A DNA stretch of 64,000 nucleotides, taken from Flavobacterium sp. NRK1 (lineage in GTDB: Bacteria; Bacteroidota; Bacteroidia; Flavobacteriales; Flavobacteriaceae). Below, piece after piece: positions 44,963 to 53,309 of this stretch. A program made the position numbers and the translations under genes. The stretch spans positions 1,051,341 to 1,115,340 of the forward strand of contig NZ_JAMXLA010000001.1 of the NCBI RefSeq assembly GCF_024054175.1, given 5' to 3'. Position 1 is the stretch's first letter, and every line of letters starts with the position of its first letter. Under the pieces are notes generated by a model. It was not told the origin of the DNA. It made no database searches and saw nothing but the letters and a program-made list of their open reading frames with translations.

Positions 44963-46198
44963 TTATTTTGAGAATTTGATGTTCGATATACTGTCCAGCT
45001 CTTTTTTAAGCGGAGCTATATAAGCCATGTAACGCGGCTTGTCTTTTGAATTCATAGGTTCAGAACTTGGCAGTTTTTGCTTTAGGGCATCTACCTGTAC
45101 ACCGTTTTTCCAGAAACGGTAGCACACATGAGGCCCAGTTGCCAGACCAGTACTGCCTACTTTTCCTATAATATCACCTTGAGACACTCTTTGCCCTTTT
45201 CTTACCAGTATTTTAGACATGTGCAGGTACTGAGTGCTGTAGGTGCTGTTATGCCTTATTTTAACGTAGTTACCATTACCGGCAGTATATCCGGCGCGCT
45301 CTACAACACCATTTGCGGTGCTCATAATAGGTGTTCCGGTAGGTGCGGCATAATCTGTACCGTTATGTGCCTTCCAGCGTCCCTGCACAGGGTGAAAACG
45401 CCTTGGGGAAAAACGTGAGCTTATACGGCTAAACTTAAGGGGTGCTTTAAGAAACATGCTTTTAAGCACTTTCCCTTCTTCATCATAATAATCTACCCTG
45501 CGGGCGTTAGGATCTTTTTTAAACGGAAAGGCATAAATACGGTTTCCTTTATATTCAAAGTAAGATGATTCTATACTTTCAAGCCCGGCATATTTAGTGC
45601 CGTCTATATATTTTTCATTTACGGCAACGGCAAACTTGTCGCCTTTTTGAATTTTAAAGAAGTCAATAGACCATGCATACACCTCGCTCAGCTCATGTGC
45701 AAGTGCAGGAGAAGCCCCTGCCTCAGATAAAGTTTCCGATAATGAACCTTCAATTTCAGCACAAATAAGCCTTCGCTTAATGGTTATAGGCCTGGTTTTT
45801 TTATACGCCTTTGCTATAGAGTCACGCAGATCTACTACATAGTAGCTGGTAGCATCGGGCTGATAAACAAATAACTGTAGTTTGTTAAGGCTGTCTTTTT
45901 GTTTTAGTAAAGTATAGGGCTTGCCTATTCTTATATCCCTAAGCGCAAAAGAATCCCTTATTTTTTCTGTAATTGCATGAATTTGTGCAGCATCATACCC
46001 TTCTTTACCTAATATTCCGCCAAAGGTGTCGCCACGCTGTATAGTATCGTGCACTACTTTAAAATTATTCAGCACAAAGCCAAATTCTTTTACAATAGAT
46101 TCTTTTTTTACAACAGCTTTGTCAGTCTCTCCGGTTTTTTCGTCTTTTTTACACCCAATTAAGGTAAATAATAGTAGTATGAAGCTTAGGTATTTCAA
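44963..46198 (-). CDS. M23-family metallopeptidase lipoprotein
   Basis: Peptidoglycan endopeptidase or division/envelope factor. 411 residues with a lipoprotein signal (LLFTLIGC, Cys16). A long N-terminal region contains an opacity-associated/LysM-like start ([17 protein letters not shown]). The LytM domain is at about 280-390: [16 protein letters not shown] with the zinc His-x3-Asp, [19 protein letters not shown] with the His-x-His-type third ligand as YLHM, and [25 protein letters not shown]. All zinc ligands appear intact. Co-transcribed with kynA and pgi. Confidence 0.9.
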   Translation of the reverse strand: MKYLSFILLLFTLIGCKKDEKTGETDKAVVKKESIVKEFGFVLNNFKVVHDTIQRGDTFGGILGKEGYDAAQIHAITEKIRDSFALRDIRIGKPYTLLKQKDSLNKLQLFVYQPDATSYYVVDLRDSIAKAYKKTRPITIKRRLICAEIEGSLSETLSEAGASPALAHELSEVYAWSIDFFKIQKGDKFAVAVNEKYIDGTKYAGLESIESSYFEYKGNRIYAFPFKKDPNARRVDYYDEEGKVLKSMFLKAPLKFSRISSRFSPRRFHPVQGRWKAHNGTDYAAPTGTPIMSTANGVVERAGYTAGNGNYVKIRHNSTYSTQYLHMSKILVRKGQRVSQGDIIGKVGSTGLATGPHVCYRFWKNGVQVDALKQKLPSSEPMNSKDKPRYMAYIAPLKKELDSISNIKFSK

Positions 46199-46222
46199 AA
46201 TTGTGTAGTGTTCTTTTATCGG

Positions 46223-47155
46223 TTATACATTTTCACCCCAGGTTCTTAACTCTTCTTCAGACCATAACTCAGGGAAAAATATCCTGCGCTGGTACTTAGG
46301 GTGCATGTATTTTTTCCAGTCGCTGCCCCCGGTTGCTTCCTGTGGGCCGTCCTGGCTTTCAATGTATTTTTTTGCCGCGTTAAGGTGCCCCATAACCCAC
46401 GTAACGTTTACCGTATAGTCATAATGGCGCATTGCTTTAACCAGCATTGGGTCTGCCTGGCTTTCGGCAGGCAGTTGTTTAAATTTCTGCCAGATGTTAA
46501 TAGTATTATACTCTTCCATCCAGCGAAGGAATTCACCTTTATATTTGGCTTCAAATGCTTTTAGCAGATATGATTTTTCACCCGTTTTATGATCTTTCCC
46601 CGCTGCCTGCCAATACAGGTGCTCAAGTGCATGCTCATATGGCGTGTTACGGTCGATTGTAGCGCGAAAACGGTAATCTATAAGATTAATAAGATCTGTA
46701 GAAGCAAACTCTATAAGCCTGTATTGCGCACTCTGAAATCCGCTTGCAGGAGTAAGCGTATTACGGAATTTCATGTACTGCTCTACTTCCATACCATCGC
46801 CCATAATATCAAACGAAGTGGTAAGCATATCAAAGTAGCGGCTTATGCGCATCAGCCTTTCTGTAAAAAACGGCGTAGTTGGTGCTTCATTATGGCAAAG
46901 CTGTTCAATTTCCCACAATATCATTTTAAACAACAGCTCGTTAACCTGGTGGTACATAATAAATACCATTTCGTCGGGCAGCGTTGTTCTTTGTATTTGC
47001 AGGTTAAGCAGTGCATCTGTTTGTATATAGTCCCAATACGTTATTGGCTTAGACCAAAGCAGGCCTTCAAGATGGGTTTCTGTTTTTTGGTTTATAGCTT
47101 TGAACTTCTCTTCAAGCTGTTCAATTTTTTCCTGTATCGGGGTTGTAATCTCCAT
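46223..47155 (-). CDS. kynA: Tryptophan 2,3-dioxygenase
   Basis: Heme enzyme opening the indole ring of tryptophan to N-formylkynurenine. 310 residues. Landmarks are ALLNLQIQRTTLPDEMVFI, MYHQVNELLFKMILWE with the substrate-side His, SGFQSAQYRLIEF with Arg, and VMGHLNAAKKYIE carrying the proximal heme His near the end, where most relatives have GTGGT; here TGGSDW follows. It lies 5 bp after DUF3108 and 24 bp before the M23 gene. Other kynurenine genes are not in the window. Confidence 0.93.
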   Translation of the reverse strand: MEITTPIQEKIEQLEEKFKAINQKTETHLEGLLWSKPITYWDYIQTDALLNLQIQRTTLPDEMVFIMYHQVNELLFKMILWEIEQLCHNEAPTTPFFTERLMRISRYFDMLTTSFDIMGDGMEVEQYMKFRNTLTPASGFQSAQYRLIEFASTDLINLIDYRFRATIDRNTPYEHALEHLYWQAAGKDHKTGEKSYLLKAFEAKYKGEFLRWMEEYNTINIWQKFKQLPAESQADPMLVKAMRHYDYTVNVTWVMGHLNAAKKYIESQDGPQEATGGSDWKKYMHPKYQRRIFFPELWSEEELRTWGENV

Positions 47156-47160
47156 TGTTA

Positions 47161-47928
47161 CTATTTTGCTTTTACTTTAAGCGTATGTGCTAATCCTTTA
47201 AATTCATCAAGGTCTGCCTTAAGCGAACCTACCGCCAGGCTTGCTTTAATTCTGAGCGGAATTTTGTTATCATCATCTGATATCCAAACCGTTAAGCTTT
47301 CTTCTTCTTTAAATACACGGCCTGCCAGCACCAGCGGCCTGAATACCATTGCAGAAACGGTTCCAAATTTAGTTCTTAAATCTTCCCTGCCAATAAATTT
47401 CAGCTTAAATTTTATTACCTCATCATCAAAAAACATATCCGCGCTTATAGATTCGCCTATATTCATCTTATCTACCTTTGGGTGGTTCCTCAGGTAATAA
47501 AATATAGACACCACATCCTGCACATCTTCTGTTACCGATATTGTTTTCTGGCTTTTACGTTTATAGTCTTTTACCAGAACTGTATTGTTGTTCTGGTTAA
47601 AAAATCCTTCCTGGTTTTTGGTATATCCGCCTTCGTCTATTTTCCTGACATATTGATAAGGCTTGCCTGTAATTTTGTCAAAATAGCTTTCATAAGTATC
47701 ATCTACTTTAAAAAAGAACTTCGTCATTCCGGTTGTATAACCGTTTCCTATCACATGATATACTTTTTTGCCCTCTTTTACCGCATCTTTAATCTCCAGG
47801 GTTGCATATCCGGCATTTACCACGCCATAATGTATCCTGAATTTAAAATATTCGCCCACATTAAATGAGCTTTGGGAAAAAACATTAAAAGCACTAAAAA
47901 ACATTAAAAACGCAATCATTTTCTTCAT
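47161..47928 (-). CDS. DUF3108-domain exported protein
   Basis: 255 residues from ATG 47928. The signal peptide ends at SAFNVFSQ (about 19). The DUF3108 body has FKFRIHYGVVNAGYATLEIKD, YTTGMTKFFFKVDDTYESYFD and VDKMNIGESISADMFFDDEV. Function unknown; family members are periplasmic beta proteins. First gene of the unit with kynA, the M23 peptidase and pgi. The frame open from 48009 starts within a terminator and is rejected. Confidence 0.85.
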   Translation of the reverse strand: MKKMIAFLMFFSAFNVFSQSSFNVGEYFKFRIHYGVVNAGYATLEIKDAVKEGKKVYHVIGNGYTTGMTKFFFKVDDTYESYFDKITGKPYQYVRKIDEGGYTKNQEGFFNQNNNTVLVKDYKRKSQKTISVTEDVQDVVSIFYYLRNHPKVDKMNIGESISADMFFDDEVIKFKLKFIGREDLRTKFGTVSAMVFRPLVLAGRVFKEEESLTVWISDDDNKIPLRIKASLAVGSLKADLDEFKGLAHTLKVKAK

Positions 47929-47978
47929 ATTAGTTTTTCTTTTTTGGTGTTTAGAGCCAATAAATGCAATTTCTGTTC

Positions 47979-48010
47979 CAAAAATAAGAAAACAAAAAAA
48001 CCCAGTCAAA
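47979..48010 (-). promoter_or_regulatory. Promoter of the DUF3108-kynA-M23-pgi unit
   Basis: Minus strand TTTG at 48010-48007, 20-bp spacer, TATTTTTG at 47986-47979. Its -33 lies in the loop of the upstream terminator hairpin. Confidence 0.75.
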
Positions 48011-48109
48011 CAATGACCGGGTTTTTATGCTATTAACCAACCAAAAAACTATAAATTATGAAAAATTTACCTTGCTAAATCAGAGGTCTATGAATACCTC
48101 CTTTTTTGC
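47990..48109 (-). ncRNA. Candidate small RNA ending at a strong terminator
   Basis: Between hppD and DUF3108 the minus strand has a -7 element TACCTTTG (48122-48115), then a 5' hairpin (GAGGT/ACCTC near 48084-48100), about 50 nt of unpaired-looking sequence, and a terminator (AACCCGGTCA/TGACTGGGTT then seven T, 48022-47994). That predicts a transcript of about 115 nt without a plausible protein. The -33 element is poor (TTTG only 13 bp from the -7), so it could instead be the 3' tail of the hppD mRNA. Confidence 0.4.
47994..48025 (-). terminator. Bidirectional terminator upstream of DUF3108
   Basis: AAACCCAGTCA and TGACCGGGTTT pair with one mismatch around AACAA, with T-runs on both strands. 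Confidence 0.8.
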
Positions 48110-48232
48110 GAGTGCAAAGGTATATAGTTTCATTGCAAATTTGTTTGTTAAAATTTCACTTTAACACTAATTCTTCAAAAAACAAGCTTTTATGTGGTGT
48201 AAAATTATATTATCTGTAAAATTGAGACGTTT

Positions 48233-49393
48233 TTATAATGTACCTCTCAACTCCTGTTCTCTTTCAATAGACTCAAACAGTGCTTTAAAGTTACCTGCGC
48301 CAAAGCCTCTTGCACCCATTCGCTGAATTATCTCATAAAAAAGTGTCGGCCTGTCTTCAACCGGCTTGGTAAATATCTGTAGTAAATACCCCTCTTCGTC
48401 GGCATCTACCATTATACCTAATTTCTGTATTTGTTTAATATCTTCCTTAAAGGCATCTTTGTGCACACCAAGCCTGCTTGGCACTGCATCATAATATGCC
48501 TGCGGTGGTGCTGAAAGGAATTCTACCCCGCGTGATTTAAGGTCAGATACTGTTTTAATAATATCATCTGTAGCAATAGCAATGTGCTGAACGCCCGGAC
48601 CTCCGTAAAAATCTAAATATTCCTCGATCTGCGATTTCTTTTTACCTTCAGCCGGCTCGTTGATAGGAAATTTAATTCTACCATTACCGTTGCTCATTAC
48701 TTTACTCATAAGTGCAGAGTACTCTGTAGTAATCTGCTTATCGTCAAACGAAAGGAAGTTTACAAAGCCCATTACCTCTTCATACCACTTTACCCACGTG
48801 TTCATTTCGTTCCAACCTACGTTACCCACCATGTGGTCAACATATTTTAAACCTGTAGGTGCCGGGTTGTAATCGCTTTTCCACTCTTTATAGCCCGGTA
48901 AAAACACACCATTGTAGTTTTTACGCTCTACAAACATATGTACAGTTTCACCATAAGTATAAATACCTGCGCGCACTACTTCACCAAACTCATCTGTTTC
49001 AATAGTTGGCTCCATAAATACTTTAGCACCACGCTTTGTAGTTTCTTCAAAAGATTTTCTTGCATCTTCTACCCATAGCGCTACTACCTTAACGCCATCA
49101 CCATGTTTAACAAGGTGGTCGTTAAGCGGAGAATCTGCCGTTAGTGGTGTTGTAAGCACAATTCGTATCTTATCCTGAACCAGCACATAAGACGCTCTGT
49201 CTTTTAGTCCTGTTTCAAGTCCGGCATACGCCAGTGACTGGTATCCGAAAGCCGTTTTATAGTAATGAGCCGCCTGTTTAGCGTTACCCACAATAAATTC
49301 TACATAATCAGTACCCATTAACGGAAGGAAATCCTGTGCACCTTCAAATATTTTTTCAAGCCCGTATTCTACGCTCTTTATTTCGTTACTCAT
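48233..49393 (-). CDS. hppD: 4-hydroxyphenylpyruvate dioxygenase
   Basis: Converts 4-hydroxyphenylpyruvate to homogentisate in tyrosine breakdown. 386 residues with two glyoxalase-like halves. The iron ligands of the C-terminal half are His in LKYVDHMVGNV, His in GPGVQHIAIATDD and Glu in PTLFYEIIQRMG. It precedes nothing on its strand but a tail region; hmgA lies 139 bp upstream, same strand, with a dispersed repeat between. Confidence 0.96.
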   Translation of the reverse strand: MSNEIKSVEYGLEKIFEGAQDFLPLMGTDYVEFIVGNAKQAAHYYKTAFGYQSLAYAGLETGLKDRASYVLVQDKIRIVLTTPLTADSPLNDHLVKHGDGVKVVALWVEDARKSFEETTKRGAKVFMEPTIETDEFGEVVRAGIYTYGETVHMFVERKNYNGVFLPGYKEWKSDYNPAPTGLKYVDHMVGNVGWNEMNTWVKWYEEVMGFVNFLSFDDKQITTEYSALMSKVMSNGNGRIKFPINEPAEGKKKSQIEEYLDFYGGPGVQHIAIATDDIIKTVSDLKSRGVEFLSAPPQAYYDAVPSRLGVHKDAFKEDIKQIQKLGIMVDADEEGYLLQIFTKPVEDRPTLFYEIIQRMGARGFGAGNFKALFESIEREQELRGTL

Positions 49394-49409
49394 AGTATTC
49401 TGTATTTTG

Positions 49410-49427
49410 ATTCTGTCTTAGCAGAAT
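49410..49427. promoter_or_regulatory. Small inverted repeat upstream of hppD
   Basis: ATTCTG and CAGAAT are exact arms around TCTTAG, 17 bp before the start codon; a further ATTCTG at 49398 makes a direct repeat. Possible operator, weak. Confidence 0.3.
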
Positions 49428-49469
49428 GATATTAGTTTTTGTTTATTCTTTAAAGAAAATATTTCTTAA

Positions 49470-49508
49470 ACCACCCCGCCTTTCAGGCACCCCTCCAAAA
49501 GAGGGGAA
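49470..49508 (+). repeat. Dispersed repeat, CCACCCCG family, copy 2
   Basis: ACCACCCCGCCTTTCAGG, CACCCCTCC, four bases, GAGGGGAA. Lies between hmgA and hppD. Confidence 0.75.
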
Positions 49509-49532
49509 TCCCAAACCGCAGGGTGCAGGGAT

Positions 49533-50690
49533 TTACTCAACCCACGATTTATAATACTTACCATCGTCTAAGCCCATAGCTGTTTCTGTAACCATAAGCG
49601 GACGGAAAGTATCTACCATCACAGCAAGCTCTTCGGTAATGGTCTTACCTATGCTTCGCTCCATAGCACCCGGTGCAGGCCCGTGCGGAATACCCTTAGG
49701 GTGTAACGTTATATGGCCCTGTTCTATGTTGTTACGGCTCATAAAGTCGCCATCTACATAATACAGTACCTCATCACTATCTATATTACTGTGATTGTAT
49801 GGTGCAGGAATTGCCTTAGGGTGATAATCATACAGCCTCGGGCAGAAAGAACATACTACAAATGTAGATGTTTCAAACGTCTGGTGTACCGGAGGCGGTT
49901 GGTGTACCCTGCCCGTAATAGGCTCAAAGTTATGAATGCTAAAGCCATACGGAAAGTTATACCCATCCCAGCCCACAACATCAAACGGGTGCGTAGCATA
50001 TACAAACTCATGCATCATACCCTCTTTTTTGATCTTGATAAGAAAATCGCCTTTCTCATCATGTGTTTCCAGTTCGGTAGGCAGTTTAAAGTCCCTTTCG
50101 CAAAACGGCGAATGCTCTAAATGCTGGCCGCTTTGGTTTTTGTAGCGTTTTGGCGTGTAAAACGGCGCTATAGACTCTACATAAAACAAACGGTTATCTT
50201 CAGTTTCAAAATCTATCTGGTAGATCATACCACGCGGAATGATAAGGTAATCGCCATATTCAAAAGGTATATTACCCATAAATGTGCGAAGCGTACCTTT
50301 TCCTTTATGGATGAAAAGCATTTCGTCGGCATCGGCATTTTTATAAAAATACCCGCGTAACGATTTTTTAGGTGCTGCAAGACCAATAATACAGTCGCGG
50401 TTTACCAGCATAGCCTTACGGCTGTCAAGAAAATCGTCTTCAGGCTTTAATTCAAAGCCTTTAAAAAGCAGCGACTTAATATTTTTTTCTATAGCAATTT
50501 TAGGCTCAACAGAATAAGAACGTAAAATTTCTTTTACCTGTGTAGGCCTGTGTACATGGTACAGTAATGACGAATGCCCGTGAAAACCCTCTGTACCGAA
50601 CAATTGTTCGTAATAAAGGCCACCATCCGGCTTCTCAAACTGAGTATGTCGTTTTTGCGGGATGTTACCCACTTTATGATATATAGGCAT
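49533..50690 (-). CDS. hmgA: Homogentisate 1,2-dioxygenase
   Basis: Opens the homogentisate ring to maleylacetoacetate. 385 residues, the bacterial short form. A cupin fold holds iron through the cluster of His and Glu in the C-terminal half: PPPVHQTFET, SFCPRLYDYHPKAIPAPYNH and EVLYYVDGDF, ending with HPKGIPHGPAPGAMERSIG. With hppD it forms the upper tyrosine route; fumarylacetoacetase is not in the window. The start is ATG 50690; GATATTTG about 120 bp upstream is a weak -7 candidate. Confidence 0.9.
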   Translation of the reverse strand: MPIYHKVGNIPQKRHTQFEKPDGGLYYEQLFGTEGFHGHSSLLYHVHRPTQVKEILRSYSVEPKIAIEKNIKSLLFKGFELKPEDDFLDSRKAMLVNRDCIIGLAAPKKSLRGYFYKNADADEMLFIHKGKGTLRTFMGNIPFEYGDYLIIPRGMIYQIDFETEDNRLFYVESIAPFYTPKRYKNQSGQHLEHSPFCERDFKLPTELETHDEKGDFLIKIKKEGMMHEFVYATHPFDVVGWDGYNFPYGFSIHNFEPITGRVHQPPPVHQTFETSTFVVCSFCPRLYDYHPKAIPAPYNHSNIDSDEVLYYVDGDFMSRNNIEQGHITLHPKGIPHGPAPGAMERSIGKTITEELAVMVDTFRPLMVTETAMGLDDGKYYKSWVE

Positions 50691-50894
50691 AATAGAAATG
50701 TATTAATTTTTGAATGATTTTACTCCAATGCAAAGCAGCCTCATTCAGGATTTCTCTTGATGAGGAATTTTAAATAGCTAAGCAATCCCTGCCATTGTAC
50801 ATTCATTACACAAATATCGGAAAAATTTAATTTTTAGGCAGTGTTTTTGCGAAAAAATGAATTTTAAGGCATAAGTGTTCAGCATTCAGTCGCA

Positions 50895-50942
50895 GTAAGC
50901 GGCTAAAATGTATCATTTCAATCCTGAGGAACGAAGGATCTA
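50895..50942. repeat. Possible degenerate short repeat
   Basis: Ends with CCTGAGGAACGAAGGATCT, a phrase resembling the GGAACGAAG-type repeats common in this phylum. Only one copy is seen here. Confidence 0.3.
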
Positions 50943-50946
50943 AATC

Positions 50947-51402
50947 TTATACCAACTTCTTAAGGCGTAACACCATCCCTAAGTGAATACCCTCGTGGTA
51001 ATTATTAAAAGCAATAGCATCTTCTATAGTGTCGAGCGCAAAGCCAAGTTCGCTTTTACGGGCATTATAAGTTGTAAAAATACCGTTTCGGTAATCTTCC
51101 TCCGTTTTTTGAATTGTAGAAAAAATCAGGCTTTTCATTTCCTCAACCTCTGCCTGGGTAGCATCGCGTTCCGGCTTAGTACCACGCATATACAGTTGTG
51201 CCATATCCTCGCTTATCTGCAACGGAACACCCCCACCACGATAAACCAGCATTTGCTGTGATACTATTATATGTCCTACATGCCATATAAGGTTATTATT
51301 CCACCCATCGGGAATTTTATTAAGCTGATCCAGTGTATAATTCTCCAGTATTTTAGCGTAAAGCGCTCTGCTAGTTTGTGTTATTTTAAATTCTGTTTCC
51401 AA
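50947..51402 (-). CDS. DinB/YfiT-like four-helix protein
   Basis: 151 residues, starting at TTG 51402 (METEFKITQTSRALYAK when read as Met). The DinB_2 fold binds a metal through three histidines: His in NNLIWHVGHIIVSQQM and His in NNYHEGIHLG. Members are thiol transferases or stress proteins of mixed function; the role here is unknown. Frames from 51504 run through the dispersed repeat at 51483-51522 and lack family residues, so that part is rejected. Not related to DNA polymerase IV. Confidence 0.75.
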   Translation of the reverse strand: METEFKITQTSRALYAKILENYTLDQLNKIPDGWNNNLIWHVGHIIVSQQMLVYRGGGVPLQISEDMAQLYMRGTKPERDATQAEVEEMKSLIFSTIQKTEEDYRNGIFTTYNARKSELGFALDTIEDAIAFNNYHEGIHLGMVLRLKKLV

Positions 51403-51482
51403 AGTAGTTTGTTGTTTTTGTTGGATGCTAAAGTAGAAAATTATTGAATGTACAAGGTTTATTTTAAAATCAAAGTTAATGT

Positions 51483-51522
51483 AACCACCCCGCCCTGCGG
51501 GCACCCCTCCGTAGGAGGGGAA
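51483..51522 (+). repeat. Dispersed repeat, CCACCCCG family, copy 3
   Basis: AACCACCCCGCCCTGCGGG, CACCCCTCC, four bases, GGAGGGGAA. Closest to copy 2. Confidence 0.75.
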
Positions 51523-51621
51523 TGGCAGACTCTTTACCCGCAGACTTTGAGGTATCTTGTTTACTATTTTCTCACTAAATAAATATACTTACACATTATA
51601 CTCCATTTCAGCACTAAATTC

Positions 51622-51629
51622 TAAATTTG
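51622..51629 (+). promoter_or_regulatory. -7 element of the ArsC-like gene, near-leaderless
   Basis: TAAATTTG ends 4 bp before the ATG at 51634, so the transcript would begin at or next to the start codon. Confidence 0.5.
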
Positions 51630-51633
51630 CAGC

Positions 51634-51984
51634 ATGAAAGCAATATTTTACCTAAAAACCTGCGATACGTGCAGACGCATAATAAAATCATTACCTAATA
51701 TAGAGGGGTTTACGCTTCGCGAAATAAAATCGGAACCTATAACCGTAGCCGAATTGGAAGAAATGCACCGCCTTGCCGGAAGCTATGAGGCGCTTTTTAG
51801 CCGAAAAGCAACCCTTTATAAAGAACGCGGCATGAAAGATATGACCCTTACCGAAGCCGACTATAAAAACCTTATACTGGAGCATTATACCTTTTTAAGC
51901 CGCCCGGTTATTGTAGATGGCAACACTATATTTGTTGGCAACAGCAAAGCCGTAACCGAAGCTGCCATAGCATACCTTAGCTAA
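51634..51984 (+). CDS. ArsC/Spx-family thioredoxin-fold protein
   Basis: 116 residues. A redox-type TCDTCRR (Cys-x2-Cys) at 10-16 follows the first strand; SRPVIVDGN with the conserved Arg-Pro and a late GNSKAVTEA complete the ArsC/Spx fold. Real arsenate reductases carry a single Cys and further Arg residues, so arsenate reduction is not assured; a YffB/Spx-like thiol role is equally possible. It overlaps the DMT gene by one base (TAATG). Confidence 0.82.
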   Translation: MKAIFYLKTCDTCRRIIKSLPNIEGFTLREIKSEPITVAELEEMHRLAGSYEALFSRKATLYKERGMKDMTLTEADYKNLILEHYTFLSRPVIVDGNTIFVGNSKAVTEAAIAYLS

Positions 51985-52880
51985 TGAGCAAACGCACACT
52001 GGCTCTTATCGCTGCTACAGTAGTATCTGTAATTTATGGTATAACCTTTACCATTGCCAAAGATGTTATGCCCGCCTACATTAAGCCTTTTGGGTTTATT
52101 GTTTTGCGCGTGGGCGGTTCTGCAGCCCTGTTCTGGCTGTGCTCTCTGTTTGTTGGCAAAGAAAAAATTGCCCTTAACGATTTTCCGCGCATAGCAGCCG
52201 CAGCTTTTTTTGGCGTGGCTTTTAATATGCTTACTTTTTTTGAAGGGCTTAGCCTTACTTCGCCTATAATGGCATCGGTGCTTATGGTTACTACCCCAAT
52301 GATAGTATTGGTGCTTTCGGCCATTATCATGAAAGAAAAAATAGTGGGTAAAAAAGCCATAGGCATCCTGTTAGGACTTATAGGTACTATACTCCTTATA
52401 CTTTACGGCAAAGCCGTTGGCAGTGGCGAAAATGCCCTGTGGGGAAACTTTTTGGTATTTGTAAACGCTGTGTCTTACGGACTTTACCTTATCATTGTAA
52501 AAAAGCTTATGGACAAATACAATGCCTTTGCTTTTGTAAAATGGATTTACCTTTTCGGATTTATAATGGTACTGCCATTCGGTTGGCAGCAGCTTAGCGA
52601 GGCAATATTGCCTGCCATGCCTGTATCCATCATAGTAAAAGTGGCGTTTGTGGTTTTGTTTTCTACTTTTCTTACCTATTTGCTTAACCTGCTTTCTATG
52701 AAACAACTTAAGCCCACAACCGTGGCAGTATTTATATACCTGCAACCGTTTTTTGCAACGGTATTTGCCATAGGATTGGGTAAAGATGAGTTAAGTATAG
52801 TAAAAGGTCTTTCGGCACTGCTTATATTTGGCGGTGTGTACCTTGTTACTATGACAAAACCCGGTAAACAATTAAAATAG
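51984..52880 (+). CDS. EamA/DMT-family transporter
   Basis: 298 residues with ten membrane helices in two EamA repeats. The first repeat has FGFIVLRVGGSAALFW and LTSPIMASVLMVTTPMIVLV; the second has NFLVFVNAVSYGLYLIIVKK and LKPTTVAVFIYLQPFFATVF. Substrate unknown (metabolite export is common). Translation is coupled to the ArsC-like gene through a one-base overlap. Confidence 0.9.
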   Translation: MSKRTLALIAATVVSVIYGITFTIAKDVMPAYIKPFGFIVLRVGGSAALFWLCSLFVGKEKIALNDFPRIAAAAFFGVAFNMLTFFEGLSLTSPIMASVLMVTTPMIVLVLSAIIMKEKIVGKKAIGILLGLIGTILLILYGKAVGSGENALWGNFLVFVNAVSYGLYLIIVKKLMDKYNAFAFVKWIYLFGFIMVLPFGWQQLSEAILPAMPVSIIVKVAFVVLFSTFLTYLLNLLSMKQLKPTTVAVFIYLQPFFATVFAIGLGKDELSIVKGLSALLIFGGVYLVTMTKPGKQLK

Positions 52881-52933
52881 GTATTTGAAGCAAAAGCGTT
52901 CCCGGTAGGGCAAAAATTAAAGGACTTTTATCT

Positions 52934-53128
52934 TTAGTTTGAAGAAGAAACTACAGCATCCAGTACTAATTTTTTAATATTGTTATAGCTTATATTAGTA
53001 CCAAAAGTTGCATTTGCATGAAGGTATAAATATGTACCGTCTTTCATTTCTTTTATGCGAATGATATTATCTACGTTTACCAAAGAAAGAATACCTTCTT
53101 TATTTGGAATTTCAATAAATCTGCTCAT
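52934..53128 (-). CDS. Small conserved hypothetical protein, 64 residues
   Basis: Not recognised. MSRFIEIPNKEGILSLVNVDNI starts a compact mixed fold with IIRIKEMKDGTYLYLH and ISYNNIKKLVLDAV; there is no signal peptide, Cys pair or membrane segment. The pattern 'valine-asparagine strand, IRI, then a residue-level loop' recalls small FlbD-like proteins, but that is only a resemblance. Codon use looks like a real gene. It lies alone between the DMT transporter (convergent) and an esterase. Confidence 0.6.
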   Translation of the reverse strand: MSRFIEIPNKEGILSLVNVDNIIRIKEMKDGTYLYLHANATFGTNISYNNIKKLVLDAVVSSSN

Positions 53129-53309
53129 TTTTTATGTATTTATATTAAAGTTGAAATGCTAATATAGTGAAAAAACACCCGTTTTTGACACTTTAAAACC
53201 ATCTATTTCAATAACAACACTTCAAAATCAGACTGATTTTTATGATAAATCACTTAGTTATAAGGCGAAAGCACTTACCTGTTTTTATCAAAAAAATTAT
53301 CCAAAAACT

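Noticed and set aside
46589..47497. Long plus-strand open frame of about 300 codons
   Set aside because: It lies antisense to kynA and DUF3108, is rich in Cys, Phe and Lys, and has no family features. The minus-strand genes are certain.
48058..48078. Possible leader peptide ATG AAA AAT TTA CCT TGC stop followed by a GAGGT/ACCTC hairpin
   Set aside because: There is no plus-strand gene for 3.5 kb downstream and no promoter at a sensible distance; the minus-strand reading as an RNA is simpler.
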